A stretch of DNA of 64,000 nt, from positions 248,001 to 312,000 of the forward strand of contig BQUP01000009.1 of the NCBI GenBank assembly GCA_022835595.1, given 5' to 3'. This document shows, piece after piece, positions 54,632 to 64,000 of the stretch. A program made the translations under genes and the position numbers. The DNA is from Cystobasidium ongulense (taxonomy: Eukaryota > Basidiomycota > Cystobasidiomycetes > Cystobasidiales > Cystobasidiaceae). Position 1 is the stretch's first letter. Every line of letters begins with the position of its first letter. The notes under the pieces are model-generated. The model saw only the letters and a program-made list of their open reading frames with translations. It made no database searches and was not told the DNA's origin.

Positions 54632-57600
54632 GACGGGGTTGTTGACGTGAATGCTCTGGTGTAGCAAATAAAACGTGGTGGGAAGTGAACAAAGTCAAGC
54701 TGGTTCCAGGTCATCATCATCACTCTCCCATTGCCCGATCATCCTATCCACCTTCTGGCAATTTCCGAGCCACTCAGAGCACAGGCAAGCGTAAGGGCGA
54801 CATGTACGATGGATGCCAATCAGGGACTCTGCCACTATGTATATCGCACATACTATCCGGGGAGTGCCCAGTTCAGTGCAGTGCTCAGAGGCCACCCGTC
54901 AGCTGCATTATCTACAACTTGAAGAGCAACTTGACCAGTCTCGCGAGTGCATGTCAGCCAACCAGGCACCGTTTCTGGACTATTGTGTTGATTGTTAGGT
55001 ACAAATGTACCTGCTGGTGCAACTGCCTGTACCTTGCAGGCTTCGATTCCTACGCCGGGATCTGGCAGGCACATACTGTCTCGGCACGCGCAGGTAGGGG
55101 AGGAAGCAAAATTGCGATAAACCCAAACAGAACCTTTCGCAGCAATGCGCCTATAGCGAAGCCAGCCACTGAAAGACAGCGCCGGCTTGTCCGTTCCCAT
55201 AAGTTGGAATCGAGCTAGGAAGTATATTCGACATGACCTGTCATGTCCTTGAGTGCGCGCGTAAAGAGACGCCGCCGGGAAAGCTCAGTACGGATGGAAG
55301 TGAAGTCATGACTACTGCAAGCCCATTTGTACTGACTCAGAGGATTCCTTACTGTATGTCGGAGCTTGCATTCCGGATGCTGTCAGCCAGTGACTTGCGA
55401 AATGCTAGATGGTTGGACCGAGTCCCGCTGCTTCTCTTATGCAAACAGCACACACAGCAGGTTTTCACTTCTTGCATCTTGCTATATTACTTGTTCTTGT
55501 AGCGCTTCAAAAGGACTTGCATCTCATACCTTGCGGTGAGCGAGTCGAACCGACTATATAGCTAGTCTTGCGGGTCGGGTCGAGGTGTCACGATCTGAGA
55601 GGCTCATGTCTTTTCTCTTTGACAAACTGCAGCCAATTCATCGCGGACCAGCACCTACCCAAGACCACTTCAAAAGACTCTAACTGCAGCTGAGCCTGAT
55701 GTGGTTTCTCTACGTTCTTCGCTTCTTGGTCTGGGGTCTATAACGACGCGAACCTCTCCAACCCTTCCCTTTCAAGTCGCTGAAGATAGTCTGAGTTAGG
55801 CTATCCACCGCAACAAGACCTTCTGCACAGCAATCAGGACCTCTCCAGAATGCTTGGCCTTATTCCCACTCGTATCGACTTCTGGATCTGCAGGGTCCGA
55901 CTTGTGGCGAAGATATCCGAATCTACCTATCGAAAGCTGTACCCAAATCCAACCGAAAGATTGGAGTTCTCATCTTACGCTTGCATGTCCTCTTGCTTGC
56001 TTGTCTACCTCGCAAAACCTGCTGCAAGGCTCCTGATCCCATCCTTCCTACAATTGCAGCTCGAGGCGCTTTCACTTGAATATATTGGCACTTCCTAGGT
56101 TTCGAACTCCTCAAAAGCCTGTCTGCACCCCAATGAGTGGTTGAGAAGCAGTAATATGCCCTTCGAACGTCAATGCGACGATGAGCTGGTTTATCTGGCG
56201 AGGAGAGCGGAAGAATGGTCATTGAGGACGATGCTCGTAGCCAGCTGCTGTTCCAGCGATCCCTCAGGTGTTATTGAACGCCCGTCCACTTTTCTCCTGC
56301 CAGGTGGTGAAGCGTGCATGACAGCCAGGCAGGATGTCTTCCCGTGTACACGAGGCACTGACGCCTACCAGTGATATTGTGATAATGCTGTTAAAGAAGG
56401 TTTGCGACAGCCACGTGCGATGTGAGAAAGCTGACATATCTTCCCACTCAATTTTTGTGGTAACTCCAAGTATTTACGGTCAAATGTGAGACATCGTCAA
56501 CATGGCAGCCCACTTGGCTAATATATTAGTGCACTTCGTACGACGAGTGCCAGAAAGGAAGACGGTACCGTACCGACAGTGCGAAAATGTGCACCAACGC
56601 TGCTTGATGGAAGTTTTGTGCGGCTAACATGGCACTTTGTGCTGTAATGCTGCAATTGCCGTTTCGTTTGATGTGGATGGTCGCCTTCGGCTTCAATGGA
56701 TCCCCGCTCGCTTCGGTCTAGGGCAGGGTTGTCTCAACAACGACACTCGCTGAAAGGCGCTGAAGGTAATTCTTCCTGGCACTTTTGAATGTAGACTCAT
56801 TCTTCACTGAAGTCTCCTTTTACAGCACCAGCATTAGCTGACTTGCTGACAAATTTTCGCCACTCTGGAAAGGTCTTTCCGAATCGCTTTTGCAAGTAAG
56901 TGAAAGCAAAGGCAAGGAAAGGCGAAGAATACAGGTATGCGTACGAGCAGGACGCGTTTCGTTGTGCGAGTGCATATAATCATCGCCGTCACTTCTGGGT
57001 GCACCAATTAACGCGACATTCTCGCCACCCGCCTTCCAAATCCGGCCAATATCTGCTCGATCGGGAAATTGCATTAAAGCACCTTGCGACATCAACGAAT
57101 ATTGAAACGGTAAGACCTTTCTGCACGAAATCGAAAGAAACCTTGTGGTCTGCTGCCACGGAGCACGGAAAAAAGTAGTGCTTTCGACGTTACCAGTGAT
57201 TAACGAAAAAGCTCGACCCTGCATAAAACAATTCCTAGAAGATCCGAATTAACGTACGTGGTTGGAAAGAGCCCTTTTATGGCAGCTCAACCGTACCACC
57301 ACACTTAGTCAAGTCCCAAGCGCAATCGCAGTCTTTGGAAAGCCGTCACACAGCAGTCTATCCATCGTATCGAGCTCGTTTTACATACGACTCTTGCGGA
57401 CTCTATCATCAAAGTTGGAGCAAAGAACAGCTGTGGTGATGAATTAAGCGGTACCCCCGAGACAGGACCCCACCGCAAGGAGAATCGTCAAACGCATACA
57501 GTTCGGTCTCGCTAGCTACAGAGCAATAGCGCATTTCAACCCAGCCGTTCAAGCAAAGGAGTGATATCAAAACGACCACACCTCCCTCCCGTCTCGTTTC

Positions 57601-58447
57601 CATCGCCTTTATACTTGTAATTCACACCTGGAACAGTCACACGGAGTCTGGACCATTCGGCTGCGGACCCCCACCCAGACGGCAACGATACGGGCATCCT
57701 TCGCAACTCGCACTCAAACGCCTCAAACCCGTACCGCTCACAACAAACTCTATTCTACACGGTACTCCAATTACCACACGAGCGCGTGCAGACTCCCCAA
57801 TTCGCGCTGCCCTTTTTGACAGTTCGACCACGAGCAAGACATCCGTGGCTCAGACGACTTTCCTCGACTACATCGCTCTTCAATACGGGCAGCTCTGCCC
57901 AACCCAAATCTTCCATTATCACGCAACGTCAACTTAGGCCTGACCACGCTCTCCTGTACCTCCTTCAGTGCAATCTCCCTCTCACCACCACCATATCGCT
58001 TGTAAAGGCTTCTCATCACTTTTACGGCTACCCGGCACCCTTCCGACCTGCGTGACGGGCAATTAGAAGCAGGCGGCGACCACAACAGTGCCATTGAGGC
58101 CTGTCCAACTCTCGTCGTCGAAACCTGTACCCACTTCTGAGGTACGTCACATTCTTCATCAAGGTAATTTGACGATGCTATCGTGAACCCTACACAAGTC
58201 GACAAGGAAGACAATTTTCTGACATGCAAATCTCACATTTTCACAGGCACTTCACGGACATTATCCTTTACTACACTGCACACCACCTTTGATTTGGTGT
58301 GAAAAAAGCCCGCACGGCAAGCATATTTGCCTCTGTCTCACAAGTTGGCCACTTCTGGAACCGCTAAGCAAGACCTATTCGATTAGAGTCGCATTTCGGT
58401 ACTGTGGTGAACGAATACATCCAAAGCGTATAGCATTCAAAATTGCC
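54632..58447. other. Long region without a supported gene
   Basis: About 3.8 kb between the AHA1 start and the Zn2Cys6 factor start, which are divergent. Several open frames up to 177 codons occur on both strands (for example 54685-55218 plus, 57771-58229 minus). None has a domain, a strong start or splice partners, and opposite-strand frames overlap. A long, complex promoter and 5' UTR for the transcription factor is likely; an unrecognised non-coding RNA cannot be excluded. Confidence 0.45.
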
Positions 58448-60161
58448 ATGCAAGTAGCCATGCCCTTCTCTACTGCTCCGCATACCCCTCAATTCGACGG
58501 AAGCCAATTTTCTCCACTTCCTATCGCTTCATCAAGTGCACAAGCATTATATACCGCGGGAGCGCCTGCAGCAAGTATGCAAGACTCCCAAATGTCAAAT
58601 GATGTCCCTATGTTACCTGCGCAAAGTACCGACCCCATGTACGCCGCTCTTCCAGCATATCGCTTTCCCGCTGGACCTTCGAGGAGTGGATCAGCACCAG
58701 CTACAAACCATACGTTACCAGGATCGCAGCTCTTTGGCTTGAGCAGAAAGCCTGCTCTACCTATAGCACCCAACGCCGATACCTTTCACGAAGATATGGT
58801 TCACTTTTCGCGCAACGTATCTCCTGTGCCTTCGCTGCAGACGTCTACCTCAACTCTCTCTTCTATGAATACTGTCGAATCGCAATCTTTGCTCAAACCA
58901 GCTTTGCCAATTATCACTTTCCCCAGCCCCACTCTGCCTGAATATGAAGCAGAGAATGTCTATCCCTCTGGTATGGTTTCGCAAGCGGAGCCTTTGTATC
59001 ATGCTCAACCTCGAGGACTAGGATATCATGGAAGTCCTGCTTTGTCTGAAACCACGCCGTGGGGGTCTCTATCGCCTATCAAGATAGTGCATAGTCCACA
59101 ACCAGGGATGCCTCAAACTCCGACGGGCCGGTACTCAGACTACAGCGCTTCCCAGAGATTCGACGTCGACTATTCACCTGCAAACATCTCTCCAACCACA
59201 TATCTTCCCTCGTCAGCATACATCCCTTCTTCTGGCGCATTTGCTGGGCCGCCTCTCTCGACTGCAAACATTCCTCGGTCGGCCCCTTCCACTCCACTGG
59301 GCAGGCAAGACGCTCGCTTTATGGGCAAGCCAGGTTGGCCAGCAGCTCAAGCCTTACCGAACCCATTTCCTCTGCATGTGCCGCAGACCGAGCCGCGAAT
59401 GCGAACAGATTTTCGGCCTCCTCAGCCAGCGTATTATCAGCAGCCTGCTCTTGCCAACTCGATGTCTGGGTACTACTCGGCTGGCGAATACGAGCGTGAC
59501 ACTTCGCCTTTGTACATGAGCGTCGACAGCTCAGCATCGACGTCCAAGGTCGACCAACGGTACATACCCTACGCGCGTCCTACGAAAGCTGCCTCGTCTC
59601 AAGGAAAGCGATCACCACCGCGGACGCTCGAGCTGAACACCTCCACCTCGAAGAAGGCAAAGAGGACCATAGATGCATCTCTTGCAAGCAGCCAGGCTCT
59701 GTCCTACTCATCGGAATCGACTATCACGGACAGCAAGCCCAAGCAACAGCGTTGCAAAATAGCGTGTGCAGCCTGCCGCAAGACTCGTCTCAAATGTAAG
59801 TTCGGTGGATTTAGCTGCTGCACATTGCAACGCCCTGCTGATGTACATTTCTTCCCCAGGTGACGGCAGCAGTCCCTGCACTTCCTGCGTTGAAAAACAG
59901 CTGAAAGCTCATCCGAATGCAAGTGAGGCTGAAGCAAAGGCAACCATCCAAGCTGCAGGCACATGCGTGTATGAAAATTTTGTCCGCCGACGCGGCAAGG
60001 GTAAGAAGACAATCAACAAAGAGCAGCAAGGCCCTCAGACTAGTCAGGACCAAGAGAGTAGAAGTGGTAGCTCGGAATATCCCGATGGCCAGATGGCTCC
60101 TCTGCTCAATCACGGGATGGATATTGAAGGTCTCGCTTTTCGGCATTTCAACCAAGTCTGA
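58448..60161 (+). CDS. Zn2Cys6 transcription factor with a C-terminal, extended zinc cluster
   Basis: Two exons, 58448-59795 and 59860-60161, giving 549 residues. The first about 430 residues are Ser/Pro/Gln/Ala-rich and disordered, as in activation domains. Near residue 440 is KIACAACRKTRLKCDGSSPC then TSC, a Gal4-type binuclear cluster start. The sixth Cys comes only after 25 further residues (GTCVYENFVRRRG), where 6-9 is usual. RRRGKGKK after it is the typical basic linker. Start at MQVAMPFS; MPFS at 58460 is an alternative. Acts in the nucleus on unknown targets. The intron falls between codon positions of the third Cys, a common position in this family. Confidence 0.85.
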
Positions 60162-60425
60162 AGTGACTTCAACAGTTATTCTAAAGGTATGGCAGTTCGT
60201 GTAGCGTTCTATGTTTTCGCATTTCGATATAAATATCCGTGCCATTGTCATTGTACCCTTCAACGCTTTCGTCCGCGAGCAATTACATTGCACGCAAGCT
60301 CGAAGTTTTATCTCCCCACCTTTGGATGTCTTCCGTACTATTCTAAGACTTCTTAAGTATCTCTACATTCCGTGAAACTATTCTATCAGGTTCCACTACA
60401 GCTACTAATCATTTTCTACGGGTGA

Positions 60426-61617
60426 CTAGCTGAGTGATAATGCACTTGGACTTGCTGCCTTGCTACTGCCAGCACCATCAGGCCCTGCTGGCTTCTTGAT
60501 GCCCGCATCTCCCGCGTTAAGGAAGTAGAACCACAGCAGAACGGCAAACACAAAGTGCAGAGCTGCTATGGCCAGGACCAGAATCCGGGCTGCTTTGCTT
60601 TGCGCTTGAGCAAGAATTGGGTAGATGCTGTGGAAAGTTCAGACAAGGCGTAAGCTGCTATCTTCTGTTGCAGTGTGGGTTGCAAGCTTACTTTCGAAGG
60701 AGGAAGAAGCCAGATAAGCAAAACGATAACACGGAGAAGCCGAACCTTAGTATGGCGATGGGTGGTATCGATAGCAGAGCCGCAAAGATCCAGATTGTAG
60801 TCGAGTAACTGTTCGGATGATGTGAATCAGCCATACTATTGCGTTGATACAGTTTCGGAGCTGGTAGGACATACCCGTAAATGCAGACCAAGTCTGCCGG
60901 CCGCCGTTCATCTACGCCTGCCCAGTAGCGTATGACTGCCCACATGGCTATGGGCACGGCCAGAGCATAGATATAAACCACTGTGACTGCCACGCTAAGT
61001 GCTGTAAAGTCGTAGCTGTATGCATTGCCGGCTAGGTACGCTTGAATAGAAGACGAGAGCGATGAACTCAGGAAGAGCGCGAAGACGAGGGTTGAAGGGA
61101 CCCAGAAGGGACCGTAGAGATCTGGCTGATTGTTGACTGTGATGTTGAGGTAGTCATCTTTCGGATAGAGCGTCCGCCACGCGCGTTCGAGGACCGTCGG
61201 TGTATCGACGTCGAAGTAGGTCTGCAGCGAGTCCAAGCTGAACCAGCCCCCGCTGCCCGCCTTTGAAGCGCGTCCGAGCTGCTCATTGATGGCTCTGTCT
61301 GGTTCGTAGAGCCTTGCTGTCGCGTCTCCAGCTGGGGACAAGCGTCCACTGGGCGATGCGTCAGGCTGTATTGACGAGCCTGTCCCGAAGTCTATAAGAG
61401 CAAGAAGGCAGTCAGACATTTGTGTTCCTCTATGTTCATTGTGAATGGCCATATCGCACCTCTGAATGCTAGATCGTCGGTTGTAAGCTGTCGTATTGAT
61501 TGTGCCATGCATACAGGTCCAGTCCGTCAGCTCTTCAACGCGCCAACTCCAAGGCGTCCCAGCGGCAACACTCACATGGCCATCTGTATCGGCATCGAAC
61601 ACTTTCTGATACGACAT
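60426..61617 (-). CDS. YIP5: Yip1-domain Golgi membrane protein, Yip5/YIPF1-like
   Basis: Multi-pass membrane protein that binds Ypt/Rab GTPases in Golgi traffic. Five exons: 61576-61617, 60875-61461, 60692-60808, 60426-60627 form the best frame-consistent set with 315 residues (four coding pieces shown; the first intron is least certain). Signature segments: WFSLDSLQTYFDVDTPTVLE, DLYGPFWVPSTLVFALFLSS, VVYIYALAVPIAMWAVIRYW, DLVCIYGYSTTIWIFAALLS, and KAARILVLAIAALHFVFAVL. Five hydrophobic helices are visible, with an acidic or polar N-terminus facing the cytosol, as expected for YIPF1/2. The ORF is also open back to 61629. The N-terminal 30 residues are the weakest part of the model. Confidence 0.85.
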
Positions 61618-62090
61618 TGCTGGATGCACTTTCTTGCAGAGAAGCGGTGCGAAGTCACGATAGCTCGCTCACGTCCAGCAGGTCAAGAGGACAGAAGCGA
61701 CCGGCTGGCTGCATCGTGATTTTACAGACGAAACATCAAAGTGTAAGATTATGTCAGACTGCTAGGTGTGACTGTGTTGGACTTCTATGCTGGCTACAAA
61801 GCGTTCCAAAATGATCAGACCAAAACTCATAGAAACGCTAGCAATACTCAGGGCTTCCAGAAATTATAGACCGTCTCTACTATGCATTACAGCATTATCC
61901 AGCAGTACTGAACCGGGTCTATTGACACAGCCGCCCGGCGGCAGCTCACTACCATTGTACATCAGGTATATCAACAAAGTCTGCAAAGCCATAATTAAGT
62001 CCAAAGACGGAGATGACTTCTGATCAGCAATGATCGATGCCTACACCTGTCGGCCTAGCGTTTGCTGAGCCCTGCGATATGGTATTGATA
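61618..62090. other. Intergenic, no gene seen
   Basis: 473 bp between the Rco1-like stop and the Yip5 start, both minus strand. Presumed Yip5 promoter and Rco1-like 3' UTR. Confidence 0.4.
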
Positions 62091-64000
62091 TTACGCTTGC
62101 TCTGTTGCTATCGAAAGGGTGGTGTCGCTCGTCGTGGTGGGGACCTCTACGTGAGCAGAGCTTGGCGTTACCAGCTTATCGACCGGTATAACCTGAGAAG
62201 GCCCTATGTCTATCTGGATCGCGACATCATCTTGCTGTCTTTCCGCCTCTGTTTCCGCCTGCCAGGCTCCGATATCTGGTGGGTCACCATCCGAGACCTG
62301 TAAAGACAACTGCTGTTAGTAAAGGCGCACACGCTTCTGGCCAGATAGCTTGTTCTCACCTCTGTCCCTTCCCGCTCCGACTGCTGCTTGGCGAATAGCC
62401 AAAGCAGTTCCGCACCATCAGTTTCGCCATTGCTACCCGCTGCCGCTTGCGACAAAGGCAGCGGCCGAGCAGGCTCAGGAGAAGCCTCCATAGAAGTAAG
62501 GGAAGAAGAATCCGAAAAATCAAAAGTTTCCGATGTTTGCGGTGTTTCTCCTCTTGCAGAACCATTTGAATCTAACAGATGACCATATCGGTCTCTTCTG
62601 ACCTTGGTCCAGAAGTCAAGAATGACAACTTGTTCGGGCACTTGATAGCGTAATCCTTGCGATATAATCTCTTCTGGTGAGTGTTTGACCCCTTTGAACC
62701 GTCCCTCCAATGGCACAATCTCGATATCCCCGTTATTGTATGTGTGGGCATCTTTCACTTTGATAAGTTTTTGAGTCTTTAGCACTTTCCGCCGTTGAGG
62801 CTGAAGATATGTAAAGTTAGGTCAGACAGCGGTAACATAATTTTTTTGATGGTCGACTTACGAGCGCCTCGTCTGCATGCGCCGGGCACATAAATCGCCT
62901 TGTTATAGCAGGCATCCCGGCGAGAGGTGGATCCATGCAGTCGAGATGCCAATGATATTCACAGAAATCACATGCCACTATACGCTTATGTTTCTGTTGA
63001 CTTGCAGGCTCTTTACACCGATGGCAAAGTACCGTTCGCCCAAGTTTATCTTTGGTCTTGTATGGATCTCGATCTTCATATCCTCCTTTCCCAGGCTTGC
63101 CTAGACCCGACAAAGGCCGGAACTCGTTCGTATCTACATATTCTCCGTATTGTCCTGTAGTTACTGTGAGGACACAAACATGATCAGCTAGAAGTATAGC
63201 TTGAGATGCCTCTACTGGAAACTTACCATTCTTGAAGCTGTTCTTGATGTCTGAAGGTAGCTCGAAGACCGTAGGATTCTCCGATTCTGCTTTCAGCACC
63301 AACGGTCCAAGAATACCTTTCGGTGGGACCGGCAGTTTCTAGAATCAAAACCAAAGTAAGTCATCTGATCCTGGTGTTGAACTTTGTCGAAAACTTACTC
63401 TTGCGGCTTCGCATACTTTGCAGTACCAGCTTTCAGTAGGAAGCTCATCTAACTCAAGCGGAGGATCAAGACATGCGAAGTGGAAGGAGCGCGGACACCC
63501 ATCGCAGCAAAGAAAATGTCCTTTGCCGCCGCAAGTCTCGCAGTAGTCGTTGTTAGGCTAAATGAGTTACGGAAATTGACAGTGAGATCGATGCAAACGG
63601 CACGATAGACAAGGCTGCTGCACTCACAAGTTGTGCATCATCCATTTCTGCAATGTTGGCTTTGCCAGATGCAGCAATAGCGCCAGCAGCCACAGCAGCA
63701 GCCGTTCTTCTTCCAGTAGCTTTGGGACCCTTTGCAGGGCTGTTGAAACCACGGAACAAGCGGAGCATGCAATACACCTGGTCAGAGAATATACCGAGTA
63801 ACTACTGCATCCTTATAGCTTACCTAAACTTGACATTCTTCTGTCTCTTGGCTCTTGACAGCGGTGCAGTATTTGGAACGACAGGCGTAGCAGGACCTTC
63901 AGAAGCGGACAAGCTTCCTTCCCATCCATCGCTACCAAGAGCTACCATAGCATTGGCTTTTATCTTTGCGGCCCTCTGAACTTTACGACCGTCTGAAGAG
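62091..64000 (-). CDS. RCO1: PHD-finger protein, Rco1-like (Rpd3S complex), 5' end beyond window
   Basis: Chromatin reader of the Rpd3S histone deacetylase complex, which removes acetyl marks over transcribed genes. Visible exons: 63824-64000 (incomplete at the edge), 63628-63739, 63399-63557, 63227-63338, 62862-63154, 62360-62800, 62091-62297. PHD finger 1 is complete: DYCETCGGKGHFLCCDGCPR, SFHFACLDPPLELDELPTES and WYCKVC (C4HC3). A second PHD follows: CHRCKEPASQQKHKRIVACD, FCEYHWHLDCMDPPL and FMCPAHA. Downstream come KVLKTQKLIKVKDAHTYNNG and a Ser/Glu-rich tail. The finger pair with this spacing and the VEL-free C-terminus fit Rco1. The N-terminus and any upstream domain are outside the window. 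The 72-nt intron at 63155-63226 has no in-frame stop. Confidence 0.85.

Noticed and set aside
54685-55218. 177-codon plus-strand frame
   Set aside because: No recognisable domain, no good start or splice context, and a similar-length frame lies opposite; probably chance.
55530-55620. tRNA-like B-box (GGTTCGACTCG on the minus strand)
   Set aside because: The flanking bases form a short palindrome, not a T-arm, and no A-box, anticodon arm or acceptor stem pairs up.

Overview
The window is nuclear DNA of a filamentous or dimorphic fungus, most likely a basidiomycete. Nearly every gene is broken by short introns (mostly 54-130 nt) with GTRNGT donors, CTNA-type branch sites and YAG acceptors. Genes are dense on both strands with short spacers. 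The encoded set is typically fungal: ERG26, HIS1, a P4 flippase of the Dnf1/2 type, an Rpd3S-type PHD protein, and a Zn2Cys6 factor. I cannot fix the subphylum; Pucciniomycotina or Ustilaginomycotina would fit. Exon models below were built by joining frames at splice signals. Almost all close to an exact multiple of three, which is good internal support, but individual ends may be off by a base. No transposon, retroelement, CRISPR array, tRNA or rRNA gene was recognised.

Layout. 1-4.8 kb: ERG26 (left edge, incomplete), a divergent FAD monooxygenase, and a DUF3500 protein. 5-9.7 kb: COG5 and, divergently, GIR2 (RWD protein). 10-13.4 kb: an F-box-like protein and a Q-rich orphan. 14.2-15.8 kb: HIS1. 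16.4-18.1 kb: small basic orphan reading frames around a poly-C run and an assembly gap. 18.4-22.6 kb: the small subunit of DNA polymerase delta and an 872-residue orphan. 24.3-29.8 kb: REI1 (ribosome biogenesis), a protein with the GTPBP1-type N-terminal motif but no GTPase domain, and a tyrosine phosphatase. 30.2-35.8 kb: a 1692-residue P4 flippase.

36.6-50.7 kb holds the most unusual content. Two separate tandem gene pairs each have a catalytically intact upstream copy and a downstream copy that has lost almost all active-site residues. The first is a pair of NAPE-PLD-like metallo-beta-lactamase-fold proteins; the second is a pair of histidine phosphatases. Between the pairs lie a cellular RNase H-like protein, a small orphan and an SH3-domain membrane protein. 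51.2-54.6 kb: a DNAJC9-like J-protein and AHA1, an Hsp90 co-chaperone with an unexpected C-terminal hydrophobic segment. 54.6-58.4 kb is a long stretch without convincing genes ahead of a Zn2Cys6 factor. 60.4-64 kb: a Yip5/YIPF1 Golgi membrane protein and an Rco1-like PHD-finger protein cut by the right edge.

Functional links are those of ordinary genome neighbours: secretory traffic (COG5, flippase, Yip5), translation (GIR2, REI1), chromatin and replication (POLD4, RCO1, DNAJC9-like) and amino-acid or sterol synthesis (HIS1, ERG26). Only the two tandem pairs look like units of related function.
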